Source: Meloidogyne chitwoodi
Lineage: Eukaryota; Nematoda; Chromadorea; Rhabditida; Meloidogynidae
Reading direction: 5' to 3'
Length of the DNA stretch: 64,000 bases
Assembly: GCA_015183035.1 (NCBI GenBank)
Contig: JACZZP010000005.1
Span: 186,001-250,000 of the forward strand
Below are positions 1-13,204 of the stretch, in pieces. The first letter of the stretch is position 1. Each line of letters begins with the position of its first letter. The notes beneath the pieces are model-generated. The model was not told where the DNA came from. It did not search any database and saw only the letters and a list, made by a program, of their open reading frames with translations. A program made the translations under genes and the position numbers.

Positions 1-413
1 AAATAAAATAAATAAATCTCTCTATTCATTACATCATTCTTTTTAAAAAAATATATTTTTGCATTATTAAAATTATTCCAGAATTTAAATTTAAAAAATA
101 ATAAGTACATATATACGTAGAATATTTTAATAAAATAAAAATAATTATTATAATATTTTTTATTTATTTTATTATTTAAAAAAATATATTTAATTGAGCA
201 CTCTTAAAAAAGGCAATATTTTAAGGCTAAAAATAAATATTCATTTGAAATACCTAACAATTTCTTAATTAAAAAATTTAATTTTGCGAGGTAAAAAAAG
301 GTATATATGATTTTTATAAAATTAAAAAATAAATAATTTTTTCTAATTTTTAAAGAATTCTCTCCATTAGAACACCCCTCCCCTACGTAAAAAATAAAAA
401 TATTTTTTAAAGA
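1..413. other. 3' flank of the SHC-like gene
   Basis: A+T-rich sequence with no coding potential that I can support. Positions about 345-385 hold a copy, in inverse orientation, of a short dispersed element (a GGGGTGTTCTAATGGAGAG-type block next to GAATTCTTTAAA). A related block lies at about 3545-3595. Confidence 0.6.
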
Positions 414-2171
414 CTAACTACAATTAATAGGATAAAGTAAAAGGATTGGAGAAGACTTTTCATCTACAATAACAGGAGAACGAGAATGATGAAAATAATT
501 TATAAAATTGACAATATTCTTAAATTCTCCAGCTGTTGTTTTCAACTGAAAAATAAAATATTTAAAAATTTAATTTTTCAGAAACATTGTTCCTACTTTT
601 GAATTATTAATTAATTAAATTTTTCCAACAAACCTTTCCTTCATTATTAAGTAAACAAATATTAACAACTTTTCCATTATGCATACCAACCAAAACAAAT
701 CTGTTAGGATTAGAAGGACTATTACGAACTAAAAATTGTCCATTTTTACATAAAAGAGCATCAGATTCTTCTCTTTTTAAAACACCATGAAACCATTTTT
801 TATTTGACAAATCAAAAGTAAGTTCTTGAAGACGTTCAAGAGAAAGACGAAAGGAACTAGTAGTTGATGAATTAAAATTTGATTCTAAAAAATTAAAAAA
901 GAAGAAAATTTTAATTTTTAAAGAAAACTCTATGCTTTGGACTAAAGGAAACTTTTAAACTTTTATAATAAAAAATTCCAGGCCCAAACAAACCCTAAAA
1001 AATTCAAAAAATGCCTGGACCAAAAGAGTAAAAGACCCAATAAAAAATCTAAACCTTTTTATAAAAAATTATAAAAATTAAAAAACAAACCGCTTCTTCC
1101 TCGTTTATGAACAGCTAAAGTATTAGAAGAAGAAACATCATTACTTAGGGAAAGTCTGCTTTTGCGTGGAGGTAATTCCGGCGGTGTTAAATTATTTTGA
1201 CATTTATTATTATTTCCATTAGAAGAATTTTTGTTATTATTGAAAAAATTTTGTTCATCACTCAGAATTGGTGTTGGAGGCTAAGAGAATTTTTTTTTAA
1301 TTTTTTAGACTTTAAAATAAACCGTTGGACAAGGGATTGGAGTTTTAACGTCTTCTTCTCTTCCATTTTCTTCTCCAAAAAATTCAATTTGATCACTAGA
1401 TATTCTTTTTTGTGTTATTAATTCATTATCCTCTTTATTATTATTAACAAAATGCTCATTTAATTTAAAAGCAAAATAAATAGCATCACGAACATCTTCC
1501 AATTCTTCTTGAGCATTAAAAACAAAACAACGACGTAAAGGGGTAAAATTATCATTATTTTGGTTTTCTTTTGCAAAAAAGCAAAAGAAAGTGGAAAATT
1601 CCTAAAATTAAAAAGAAAGATTTTCTTAAAATGCTTCTAAAAATGCTTACATCAAAACCTGGTGAAAACAAAGAAACATCCTGAATATTAAATCGATGCA
1701 AAGGTCTCATAGTTAATGTATCAATAATAATAAAAGCAGAAGAAGAAATGTTTAATTCTACATCTTTTTTAAATGATTGAATAGGTAATTTTAAATACTT
1801 TTAAAAAATTAATAAAATAATTAGAAAATAAAAAGAAACCTTAATTGATTCAGTTTCATCATCTTCACCCGTATTTAATGAATTAATCGATTTTTTAATT
1901 ACAAATTGCATACAAGCTCTAAAATTATTCTTGTTAAATTATAATTAAATTAAGAAAAAGAAAAACCTTGCAAATTCCTTTTGCTGTTCTGAAGATAAAG
2001 AATTTACAGATTTCTTTACTATAACAGAACCAACGTACTTAAAATAAAAATTAATTTATATAACTTTTTTTAATAATAATAATAATAAAAAATCAAAACC
2101 TCAATACAAAAGAGAATACCACTGCTTTGAAGTTGTTTTATTGTTCTTTCCAAATATTGAGAATCTAACAT
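414..2171 (-). CDS. SHC-like adaptor protein: PTB domain, proline-rich linker, C-terminal SH2 domain
   Basis: Phosphotyrosine adaptor of the SHC type, expected to link activated receptors to cytoplasmic signalling. The start ATG at 2171 opens MLDSQYLERTIKQLQ; the first intron joins to YVGSVIVKK, the usual first strand of an SHC-type PTB. Further exons give RACMQFVIKKSINSL, a conserved helix, and FIIIDTLTMRPLHRFNIQDV. The linker (about 1090-1480) contains PPTPIL and TPPELPPRKSR. SH2 begins with WFHGVLKREES and has FLVRNS, whose Arg is the phosphotyrosine-binding residue. The last exon (about 414-545) ends SPILLLYPINCS then TAG. The order PTB-linker-SH2 is what identifies SHC. I saw no YxN Grb2-binding tyrosine in the linker exons I read, so coupling may differ from mammalian SHC. 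The N-terminus is short compared with vertebrate isoforms. Divergent neighbour 424 bp away. About eight short exons. Confidence 0.88.
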
Positions 2172-2594
2172 ATCCTTCTTTTTAAATTAATTAATTTAAA
2201 GCATTAATTAATTTAATTAAATATTTAATATCTAAATAAAATAATTTAAAATTTAATTTTTAGAGTCTGGAAGAATCCTTTAGGCATAAAATATTGAATA
2301 TTCTCACTCACTTTCCCTTTTAAGCTTATATGAGATAAAAAAAGTGAAAACAATTCTAAAAGAAAAGCCTATATCTTATTCTCTTTCTCTGCTAGTATAT
2401 CTATTTTACTTAAAAGCTTTGCCAATGTTACAAATATTTTTAAGTGAAAGTGCCATTACTGGGCTTTTTTTTTTATAAATTAATGCTAACTTAAATATAA
2501 ACAAGTATTTTTGCAAACTTAAAAACAACACAAAAATACAAAACTTGAATCAGAACAAACTTAAAACTTGACAACTAAATCATTTAATATAAAA
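2172..2594. promoter_or_regulatory. divergent intergenic region between the SHC-like and ARFGEF3-like genes
   Basis: A 423-bp spacer between two genes read away from each other, so both 5' regulatory regions should lie here. It holds near-matches to AAGTGAAA on both strands (about 2310-2345 and 2440-2450). These are seen, not known to be functional. No TATA-type element can be singled out in such A+T-rich DNA. Confidence 0.4.
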
Positions 2595-5500
2595 ATGGAA
2601 GCGGTGCTAAATAAACTTGGAAATCAGGTTGGAATAATAAAACATACAAACAATATTTTTTGCAGCCTGATTTGAAGTCTATAGAAGGCCTTCTAGACGC
2701 AATTCAACGCGCAAAAAGTTAGAAATATTAATTAAAAATTTTTTTTTTTAGAAAATCTGGAAAAACCACACTCACAGAGTCAGCCATTTGAGAGACGTCA
2801 AAATTGTATAGACTGTTTCAGCATTGCATTGGCTACAGGAAGACCAAAGTTTGCAACTGTAGCGTTTGAAGGAATACAAGTAAAAAGTTCAATTTCTTTA
2901 ACAAAAATATGTTAAAAAACTTTTAGTTAATTCTTCGTGACAATAACGAATTTGGATCAGAACTGCGTACACCTGAGGGACAAAGTCGTTCGGAACAATT
3001 AATTTCTCTCCTCTCAACTATTCCTAATTGGAATGATTCACCCACTAACCAATGCCAGGGATTGACTGTTTTAGTACAATTACTTTCTTCAACAGAAATT
3101 TCAATACGTCTAAAAGATGTTTTGAGTGGTCTTGATATTTGTGAGCAAGTTTATGAAACAACTTCCCAATCCAATAGTGTAAGACCAGCTGCCAGAGCAG
3201 CACTAACTCAATCATTAAATTCTTACGTTCAAAATCGGTTAGCAGTTTCATCTGAAGAAGAAGAAGATGAACATTTTGAGCACATTGGGGCTAGAATGGA
3301 TATTACCGCTTTAATTAGTGAATTAGTAGCAAGAATGGTTGGAAGATCAACTGTGGAAAAAGCTTTGGGAAATAAAGCATTAAATAATTCAGATTTAATA
3401 CAAAATCAACAACAACCATTATTACTTCCTTTAGATGCTTTATTTAGTCTTTTGAGTGCTTTGGAACCAACTATTTTGGAAAGACATAGACCGCTTTTTA
3501 ATTCTATCAAGTAATTTTATAAATAAAGTTTTTATTATTGGTGAGGGGGTTAGGGGCGTCTATTAGAATTCTTTAAATTAAAAATTTAAAGAGGCGAATT
3601 ATTACCAGCAATAATTTGTTATCTTCATGCGAGTGGAAGAAAAAGTTCCCCAAATCCAGAAACTTCTGAAACATCAAAACCTTCACTTCTCCGGTTAGGA
3701 AGAAAACAAACAACAGATAAAACAAACATAAATTCCCCATCATCAGCTATTATTTCTCCTACAGCAAAAATTGCTTTGGAAGGGGCAGAAAGTGCGCGTT
3801 CCTTCAATCAGTAAATATAATTCTGATTTTTAAAATAATAATCCTGATTTTTAAAATAATTATTCTGATTTTTAAATTAATTATTCTGATTTTTAAAATG
3901 TTTAAAATCAGAATTTTTAAATAAGAAACCAGAATTCTGAATTTTCTGCTTAAATATTAGTTTCTGATTTTCATGTTTTAGATCAGAATTCTGGTTTATT
4001 TAAATATTCTGATTATAAGTATAAGCCATAATTCTTTTTTTTAAATTCTATTTATATTAAACTGATATATCAGAATAAAATTCTATTTTTTAGTGTTGTT
4101 GAACAACTCTTACGTTTATTCACACCTTTAGCCCTTTCATCAATTAATTCTCAACATTTAAATTCCCCAACAACAATATCAACTTCTAATGAAATTTTAT
4201 TATTAATTGAAGAATTGTGGAGATCATCATTATTAATTCCTCCAATATCTAAAAGAACGGAAGCTGTTAGGTTAATTAAGCGTAGATGTATTGATATTAA
4301 TTCTTTTGGTGATTTTTTACAATTAAATTGTGCTTCTGGAACAAATTGTTTTTGGCTATTTTTGATTGAATGTTTAGAAGAATGTTGTTGTTGTTTTAAT
4401 TTAAATAATAATAATAATGATGGGATAGATAAAAATAATAAAATGGCTATTGATGTAATTAGAACACTTACTTGTTTGGTAAGTTGAAAATAATGGGTAT
4501 AGAAAAGTTTTTAAATTTCAAGTTTCAAATATTTTTTTAATATAAACTTAAGTTTTCTGCTATATATCAAATTGAAACTTTAACATTTCCTTCAAATTTT
4601 TATTCTGATTTAACTAAAAAAGAAGAAACAAGCAAAAATGAGGTTGTTGAGATAAAATACAAAGAAAACAAACAAGACAACAAACAAAACAATTTTCTAA
4701 ACAAATTAATTCAACAATTTGACAATTGGGAAAAATGTTCATCTAAATTAATTTTAGATAAAAAAATAATTGAATTTGCTAAAAAAATTACTCAAGAAAA
4801 TATTTTTAAAGCTGAACAAAAATTAAGTGAAGATTTTAAAGAATTAAGTGCAAACTCAACTCCAGAAGATAGTGATAATGAAAAAGAAGAGGAAAAAGAA
4901 GAAATAGATGAGAATAATATAATAATTAAGACTGAACTTGAAGAATATGCGTTTTTAGTTTCAATCCTTTTTAAGTTTGCGATTATGTATGAGAATGAAA
5001 ATTGGATTAGAGATAGAAAGGTGAGAGAAACTTGTTTTTAAATTAAACAAAAGTGAGAAACTTAAGTTTTTAAATAAAAAAATATTTTTCTAATATTTTT
5101 AGACACTAAATCAAGAAGCGTCCATTTCATCACCAAACATTCAAAATTTTCCCTTGATTGAATTTTTAACATCAAAACAAATATCTAGGCAATTAATCGA
5201 AAAAATAATAAATAAATTAAATCAAAATATTAAAAATAAAAAAATAAATAAATTTTTGAACTTTTTTGAAAGTGATCCACTTGAAGATTTTACAATAGAA
5301 AAAACAAAAGAAAATGAAAAAAAACAAAATAATGTTTGTTTTTCAGATAAAAATAAATAAAAATATTTTTTTTATTTTTAAAGTTGTTAGTTAATCGTTG
5401 GCTTCGTCAACGTTTACGTTCATGTTGGAGTTCAATTCAAAAAATGTTAAATCAATTTCCTATTCGTAAAGGCGAAGCAACAAGTATAGTTATAACAGAA

Positions 5501-8500
5501 GATGCCAGACTTGCTACAGTTGAAGCATTAAATGCTTTTATACCGTTGGCTATTAAATTAGGTAAGTTTATGGGATATAATTCACCATTTTAATATTTGA
5601 CCATTTTGATATTTGACCATTGTGATATCTGAACATTTTGATATTTGACCATTTTTGAATATTTTTAAGGATTAGTTCCAGAACTCTACTGGGCATTTGA
5701 ACAAATTTCTGAGCGTATTTGTATGTTAGAAGATCTGAGAGAATCAGCTCAGCGTACAATCTCCTCAAATAATAATATTATAGGAGGGCAAGATATAAAA
5801 TTAGTAAGACGTTTCATCAATAGACCAGAATTATTAGCAATACAAGGGTTAATAGAAAATGCAATTTCTGCTTTAAAAATTGTTCCAAATGTTGCGAAAC
5901 ATGTTGTTAGGTAAAAAATTGAAACATTTTTTAAAATTTGAAACATTTATTTGAAATTCAATAGAAGTATTCAATTTCTTTGGGAACTTGAACGTTGGCA
6001 TTTTAAATTAGCTAAAACAACAATTGAGTCAATTTATGATCCACCCTCTCCTCTTTTAATTGATTCTTCTTCTAGTGGATATAATTCTCCTCTTGGTCAA
6101 TTAATTGGTGCAAAAATGGCTATCGGGAGAGAACTTAATCACTCAGAAATTGTTAAAATAATGGACCATTTTCTTGCTTTAATTGACAAGTAAATTAATT
6201 TGCCTTTTAGTGACCAAATGTCCCTTTACTTTTATTTGTTAAGTGTCCTTCAATGTTTCATTTGACATTTTGTCCAAATTATTTGACTTACCCATTTTAG
6301 TCAAAAAGGGGTAAATTATCTATCATTTAGTAATTTCCAGAGGCTAAATAATTAATTAAATCTAATCTATTAGTATCTTCCTCTCAGCAACTAAAATGCT
6401 TCCCTTGGACTCCTTATGTACTTTTATTTCTGAAATTTGTAATGCAAATGAGAATAATTTATTATATTCATCAACAATACAAACAGAAACAACAGCACAA
6501 TTTTTACAAAGAATTTGTCAAATAATCTGTTCTGATAATATTACTTTTTTACAAAAGTTGTGTTTATGGCTTTCTATTAGAAAGCATTTTGTGATGGTTA
6601 GTAAATTTAAAAATACGGTATCTCAAAGCTTTTAAGCTGTTAGACACAAATTATAAAATAACCAGAGAGAAATAAATGTTTAGTCACCAGCGGGTTCGAA
6701 CCCGAGACTTCTCTCATAAGTCGGAAGCTCTACCAACCAAACCACCGCAACTATTACATTTTCTTCTCTTTTTCTTTTATATCATTAATTTATTTTTTAA
6801 ATATTCGCTTTTTTAAGTGTGCTAGCAATTATTCTGCTACATCCTCTCTTAGAGCAATTCCCTCAGAAATAAATCGTCGAGCAGTTGATGGCTTACAAGA
6901 AATATTAAATAAATTATTATCCCCATTTGAACGGACAAATTCAGTAGAGGAAAAGGAACATAATTTACAAGGGTGGAATTCCCTCTTATTTTCTTCTTTT
7001 ACTTTAATATTTTCAAATTCAAATAAAGAAGATTTGGAAGCAAGAGAATGTACTTTAGAAACAGCTTTGCAAATTGGAAATATTTTTTTGAATTTTATTG
7101 AAGTAAATATAGATTTAATTGGAACGGGGTGGACAGAGTTATTTGCTTGTTTAAAGGCAAGTAAATTATTAAAATTAAAAAATAAAATCTTTTTAATATA
7201 TTTTACTTTTAAAGTTGTTAATTAAACGTCAGCATAATATAAATATTTCTTCACCTTCTACAACAACAATAGTAGTAGTTGAAGAAATGCCTACTATTCC
7301 TATTCCACCTCTACCAGCATTAACTGCTATAATAATAGAAATTTTGAATAAATTTTTGGAGAATCATATAAAAAGGCCTTTACTGTTTTTATCTATGTTT
7401 ATTGAATTTTGTGAGGTGTTACTTTTTGCGTTGGAAGCTACTGGAAGTTTTGATTGGAAAGGTAAAAAAGAAAAATGAGACAAAATGTCATAACTCTAAA
7501 AATCTGACTAATTGTCATCTTATCTTTTCCAAGTCACTCTCTAATAGTATGCCAATCTCTAATAGTAAGACCCTCTCTAATAATAAGCTCCTCTCTAATT
7601 AAACGCCCTTTGTTTTATTAAAAAATAAAATATATGCCTGGGCGTCTATTAGAGAATATAAAATAAAAAATTAAGTAGAACAACAAAGACAAAGTCTAGA
7701 AAAAGAGCAACAACAATATATTTTAATATTAGAAAAATGTGAAAATATTTTATTAAATTATTTATTAAATTCTAATTTAAATTACTCAACATTCCCTCGA
7801 AGCTTCATTTTCAAAATAAAAAATAAATTAAAAGAAAAATGGGAAAATTTTTTAGAATTTTTAACAAATAAAAATAGACAACAAATAATTAAAAAAGATG
7901 ATTATTTAAATTTATTACCTAATTTAAACAAAGAAATTTGTAAAAAATTAAAAGAGGAGGAGGTTGTTGCTAATGAAGAAGAGTTGTTGTGTAGTTGTAA
8001 CTTAAATTTAAAAAAATGGTTGGAAAGTGAAACTTTATTGGAGGAAGTAGATAAAAAAAGCATTGATTTGGGTAATTTTAATATTTAAAATTTTAAATAA
8101 ATTTTTTTAAATTTTTTTAGAATTAATTAACCAACAACCTCTATGGGGCGACAGTTCTCCAACAGATTTAATTCTTTTAGCTAATTTATTTGAACTTTTA
8201 GAAATGTTAATGCACTCAATGCTTCCTAAACTTATTAATGAGACAAATGGATTTATTATACAAACACCTTTGTGTGTAAAATTAGCGGAAAATATAGCTG
8301 ATTTTATTGACCGTGTTGCCGTAAAAATAGGTGATCTTTTGGGTATTTTATTGTTTCAAAACTTTTTAAAAATTGAGAAAGTTCGTATTAATTTATAAAT
8401 ATTTTCAAATATTTATAAAAACAATTTTTAATTTTTTCAGATTTAAAATTAGCCTCATTCAGTACAATATCCTGCATTATTTCTAATTTTGAATGTTCTA

Positions 8501-10087
8501 TTACCTCTTCTTTAACAATTAATTCAACACGTGCAGTTAAACAATCTTTAGGAATTTTAATTTGTTCACATCCATTTATTGAAAATTTATTTTTGAATTT
8601 TATTGATAAAAAAGAAGAAAAGGAACGAGAACAATGGTGTTTTTGTTTATTTAAAAGATTAGCTAATTTAGCTGTTAAATGTGTTGCTAAAGGAGGGGTG
8701 GGTATTTTTAAATATTATTTAAAAAATATATGAATTTATTTTTAGGCATTATCCCTAACTGGTTGTGCTCTTTTCCAACGACTTTTTACTTGCTTAAAAA
8801 ATATAACTAATAAATCCGCAAGCATTGAGTCTATTGAAGGAATACTTTTTGCTTCAAGTATTTGGCTAGCAAGGTATTTAAAAATAAAATATTTTAATTA
8901 TTTTTAAAATTAGCAATTATTCACTCTTTCCTATACGCATTCTTATATCTCAATTCAATTTGGACTCTCCTGTTGAATTAATAAACAGTAAAGGCAATAT
9001 GCGTGTCTCCTATCGCCTTGGGCTAACTCCCGAAGAGGTTGAGGAAAGAGTTAACAATGTTAGGCAATTAGCTGGGCAGGTAATGATATTATTAAAGTTT
9101 TAAAGAGCTTTTAATAAAATCAGAATTTTTAATAAAAAAACTTGAAATCAGAATTTTAAATAAATAAACTTGAAATTAAAATTATCAATAAATAAACTTG
9201 AAATCAGAATTTTAATGAAACTTAAAATATTCATTAAAACCAGGTATTTCAATTGGATGGTGAAGCTTGTATAAATAAAATAACAAATTCAGAATTTTCT
9301 ATAGAAGATGAAGAAAATAAAAATAATACATTAAATATTGGTGCTAATTTCCCTGGAAAATTTGCCTATTTATTTTTATTTGAAAATGATAATGAAGGAA
9401 ATCGTTTATCAATGGGTTTAGATGAATTATTAGATAGTTTACTTTGTCATCAATTAAATATCCAAATTGCTACAGAACAATTATTATTTAATAATAATTC
9501 AGAATTACAAATAAGTTTATTACTTGGTTGCTTATATGCTACAATTGAAACTTGTGAAAAATTTGAGCAGCGTCCAGGATTGAAAAATCTTTTACAAAAA
9601 TTGACTGGTTAGTAGAGAAGTTAAAAAAAACTAAATCAGAATTTTTTTATTAGATCTGCAATCACCTGCAAACCTTTGGAATATATATTTATCTACAATT
9701 AATTCTCTGATTAAAATAGAAATAAATCAAGCATTAAATGAACAAAATGACCAAAACGAGGAAATTTTGAATAAAAAGTTTAGGGCTCATATTAAACAAA
9801 TTGTTAAATTTCTAAAAAGACTAGGAAGATATGATGAAAAAAAATTAAATAAAAGAGAAGAATGTGTTCGTCATTTGGCATTTACAAGATTATTAAATTT
9901 GATAGAAGAAAATCTCAATAATTTAAAAAATGGAAATGTTGAGAAAAAAAATGAAATTCTTAAAATTATTCGCGAAACATTAGCAGAAGAAATTAGCAAT
10001 TTATTGTCAGATAATTCTACAAAAATATTTTCTGATTCTGCTAAAAATGCTTTGGAAGCATTTCATAAAAATATATTAAATTTATAA
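2595..10087 (+). CDS. ARFGEF3: BIG3/ARFGEF3-like large HEAT-type protein (Sec7-family relative)
   Basis: Very large gene of roughly twenty exons. The start MEAVLNKLGNQ is followed by LKSIEGLLDAIQR and a segment close in layout to the vertebrate BIG3/ARFGEF3 N-terminus (FATVAFEGIQLILRDNNEF; VRPAARAALTQSLNSYVQ). A middle exon (about 4215) has a PPISKRTEAVRLIKR stretch matching the family block around PPQHRVEAIKIMKE. The C-terminal part (9253-9612) has LDSLLCHQLNIQIATEQL and EQRPGLKNLLQKLTG, the counterpart of the family block ending PGLKCLLKKVSG. BIG3 proteins are related to ARF exchange factors but have a degenerate Sec7 region; in mammals BIG3 acts in secretory-granule control. I did not see a canonical Sec7 catalytic loop. 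Introns hold a tRNA-like sequence (6681-6752) and a CTAATAGA hairpin (7592-7655). The gene ends in FHKNILNL followed by TAA, 138 bp from the convergent FMO gene. Confidence 0.85.
6681..6752 (-). tRNA. tRNA-like sequence in an ARFGEF3-like intron, probably degenerate
   Basis: On the minus strand a D-arm-like A box (GGTTTGGTTGGTAGAGC) and a perfect B box (GGTTCGAACCC) are spaced as in a tRNA. The ends AGTTGCG and GGTGACT pair in six of seven positions if G-U is allowed. The anticodon arm is ambiguous: GACTT/AAGTC pairs with a 7-nt loop but shifts the spacing, and the T stem contains a mismatch. I therefore favour a tRNA pseudogene or a tRNA-derived SINE head rather than a working tRNA, and do not assign an amino acid. 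Confidence 0.45.
7592..7655. repeat. CTAATAGA-family inverted-repeat element in an intron
   Basis: TCTCTAAT followed by AAACGCCC faces GGGCGTCTATTAGAGA, giving an imperfect 16-17 bp stem around an A+T-rich loop. Upstream (7530-7590) the motif CTCTCTAATA is repeated four times. It belongs to the same short-word family as the elements at 35415-35470 and 41147-41218. Confidence 0.55.
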
Positions 10088-10225
10088 AATTTTTATAAAA
10101 CTATATATTTGTTTACTTATATAAATCAGAATTTCATTTAAATAAGCTTGAAATCAGAATTTTATTTAAATAAACTTGAAATCAGAATTTTTTTAAATAA
10201 TTAAATCAGAATTATTAAATAAACT
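10088..10225. repeat. short convergent spacer made of ATCAGAATTT repeat units
   Basis: Spacer between two convergent 3' ends. It consists mostly of four degenerate copies of a unit of about 30 bp with ATCAGAATTT and AAATAAACTTGAA. No gene. Confidence 0.55.
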
Positions 10226-13204
10226 TTAAATCCAAGATATATCGAAATAAAAAATAAACGCTAAGAATGCTACAAAAGCAATTGCTATACTATGCAGAAT
10301 GAAGGCAAGTTCATGACTTGCAAATAGCCATGCGCCTATTGCAAAAATTATAGTTATATAGAGTAAAAAGCATTTTGTTGTTGCATAGGCAAAAAGGCCG
10401 TCCGTGAGGCCTTTTCTTGTGTGTTTACTTGAAAAACTATTTTTTTATTTAAATTTTTTTTACTTTTTATTTGTTTGATATCTTTGTTTTAACGGGGCCT
10501 TAACACGATCTGGAACGCCAATGACAATTTTACGTGCATCTGACCAAGAATTAGGCCCTTGTAGTCTATAAATATAAGGAACATTAGGGCCAAATAGAAG
10601 ACATAAGGCAAAGAAAGGATCTGTCCATAAAAGCTGAAAAATTTATTTAATTATTAAAAATAATTTTAGTAATTTAAAATTTACATTATTAATTTTTGGT
10701 GGACTGCACCCAATCTGTTCGGCCAATTCGTCCATATAAGGCAAATATTGAACCTATAATAAAAATATATTATATTTTCAACTATCCCTTTCAATTTAAT
10801 TATTTTCTTTAGGTTCTCTACATTAAAATTTGCTCAACAAATAATATCTTTTATGTGTTCCTCTAAAAATATTATGTTCTCTACAAATTTGTTTTTCCAA
10901 TGCAATGTTCCCTACGCACTACTATATTCCTTACACACTACAATGTATCCTACAAATTTGTTTTTCCACTACAAGCTAACTACAAATTATTTATATTCAT
11001 TCAGTTGTTTTTTCACTACAATGTATCCTACAACTTTGTTTGTTTAATTTATTATGTTCCCTACGCACCAATATGCTCCCTACACACTACAATGTATCCT
11101 AAATATTTGTTTTTTTCACTACAATGTCCCTTATTAATTAAAATGCTATCTCAATTATTTTTCTATTGACTATAATCTTCCTTATGCACTACTATGTTCT
11201 CATACATTTATGTTAATAACTTTAAAAAAAATATTCTCCCTGTATTGTATGTTTTGCCGATTCAAAATATTGGCGGCTCATTTTATTACGTCTTGCAGAT
11301 ATCTCAGCTCTCATTTCTTTTTCACTTGGTAATGAGGTCATTCCTCCAGCAAAAAGTGATGTAACCCAACGAGCTTGCATTTCAGCTATAGGAGAAACAC
11401 TTCCAATAGGTTGTACTAATCCGATTATGGCTAAACCCCTAGCTGAGTTTGAGGGAGGAAGAACAAGTCGATAAAGGTCAACTTGATTGTCTTCCTAAAA
11501 GTATATTTAATTTTAAAAATTATAAAAAATATTTTTCTCACCGTTACAGGTATAAGATCAACAGGATTTAAAAAAGGAAACCCAAAGGTATATCCTGTAC
11601 ACAAAATTATTACTTCAACTTGATAACAACGCCTATCTTTTGTATAAACTGAATATTCCTCAATATAATCTATATCATCCTAAAAATAAATTAATAAATT
11701 TTAAATTAAATTTTATAATTTATTAACAGTAATTTTGACTCGACCACTGGCCAATAAATTGGTTAGGGCGTCGTTTACTGCTGGGTGTTGTTGGAAAAAA
11801 CGATGTTCAGGTCGAAGACCATATAAATCATGATCTCTAGATTTATTTAAAATAAAAAAGAAATTTTAATTTTTTTACGTCTTTTGTTGTATTCTCCATT
11901 CATGAAAATCATTAGCAATACTCCAAGGTAATGTTCTCATTAACCAATCATAAAAACGACTTTGATATACTACATCGTAGGGTAATCCTCTTTGTGCTAT
12001 TCTATTGAATAACCAAGTACCTCTACGTGTAGAAATTATAACCTTTTAAATTTTTGGTTTTTAAGATAGAGAAAAATTAAAAAAAAAAAACATTTTTAGC
12101 AATTCCAGCCAATTCAACAGCTACATCTAAAGAAGAATTGCCTATCCCTACCAACATGATATTTTTATTTTCAAAGCCTTGATAATCATGATAATGTTTA
12201 GAATGTAAAACTTTTCCTTTGAAGGTATTAAGACCTTTATTTTTAAATTAAAAAAATTTTTTTTTAATTTTAATAAATTAAAACCATTAATTGAGGTAGG
12301 AATGCGCGGTTCACAATGATGTCCAGTACATATGAATACAAAAGAATATAATTTTTTATTTCCATTGGAGAGGGTTATACACCATTGAAATTTATTTGTT
12401 TCATCTTTTTTAACCTTTTTAATATTTTTTAATTTAAAATATTTATTTTTTAAACCTCTATCACTTCAGTATTAAAATGAATATGTTTAATCAAATCAAA
12501 ATGTTCAGCATACATTTCTAAATATTTTTGGACATAACTATGATGCATAAAATTAGGCCATTCAGGAGGAGGAGGCTTTTTATTTTTTATTATGTTTATT
12601 TAAAATATATTTAAATATATACAAAGTCTGAGTAAGCCATCATTTCCTTTGAAGTATTAACCTATAGCAATATGTATACATATCAGATGTAATAAAAATA
12701 TTATAAAGTTTTCCGGAAATATTAGTTTTATTAATGCTGATATATGTATTTCCGAAAAACGTTATTAATCAGAAACTTTCCGGAATATCAGAATGTTTTA
12801 TTCTGATCTATGTATTTCCGGAAAATATTATTAATCATCAAGTTTCCGTAAATATCAGAATTATTAAGTTTTATTAATTCTGATATATGTATTTCCGGAA
12901 AACGTTATTATTAATTAGAAAGTTTTCCGTAATAAAAATCAGAATTATTAAATTATTTCTGATTAAGAAATAATAATTAATTTTCATACAACTGTTGAAG
13001 CCATAACATTAGCACCAACTCCATTCTCGTTAGGCCTATAATTCCAAAGTCCTCCAATTTTTGAAGTTTTTTCAAAACAATCAACATTAAAATTTTGTTC
13101 AAGACAAGCCTTTATTTTTAATGAATTAATTAATCAAATAATTTTATTTTTACTTTGATGGTAGGTAAACCACTCACTCCTGCTCCAATCACACATACTT
13201 TCAT
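10226..13204 (-). CDS. flavin-containing monooxygenase (FMO)
   Basis: FAD- and NADPH-dependent oxygenase of soft nucleophiles (N or S), expected on the ER membrane. The start MKVCVIGAGVSGLPTIK carries the FAD-binding GxGxxG. Further on come CFEKTSKIGGLWNYRP, the FMO signature FKGKVLHSKHYHDY (FxGxxxHxxxY), the NADPH site GIGNSSLDVAVELA, and the late block CTGYTFGFPFL. The last exon (about 10226-10415) encodes a hydrophobic tail, CFLLYITIIFAIGAWLF then IAIAFVAFLAFIFYF, fitting the membrane anchor of animal FMOs. About ten exons; two introns are packed with repeats (10855-11200 and 12700-12960). Domain order and both dinucleotide sites are intact, so it should be active. Metazoan in intron structure and sequence; no sign of transfer. 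Confidence 0.92.
10855..11200. repeat. degenerate repeat block in an FMO intron
   Basis: Repeats of CACTACAATGTATCCTAC, AATTTGTTTTTCCACTAC and TGTTCCCTACGCAC. The last, read on the minus strand, is GTGCGTAGGGAACA, the core of the dispersed family also seen at about 42140, 45305, 45455 and 46290. Confidence 0.6.
12700..12960. repeat. CCGGAAA / TCTGAT tandem repeat in an FMO intron
   Basis: Four degenerate copies, each about 60 bp, that combine ATTTCCGGAAAA, a TTATTAAT spacer and ATTCTGATnTATGTA. This is one of many places where the palindrome TTTCCGGAAA occurs beside ATTCTGAT. Confidence 0.65.

Noticed and set aside
1197..1421. 74-codon plus-strand frame
   Set aside because: Antisense to the SHC-like linker exons; low-complexity Phe/Ile run only.
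10853..11169. Two overlapping + strand open frames rich in Tyr/Phe
   Set aside because: They lie in a repeat-filled FMO intron and translate the CACTACAATGTATCC repeat; no start context or domain.
10226..13204. Horizontal transfer of the FMO gene from bacteria
   Set aside because: Many nematode-type introns, animal FMO signature and C-terminal membrane anchor; nothing points to transfer.
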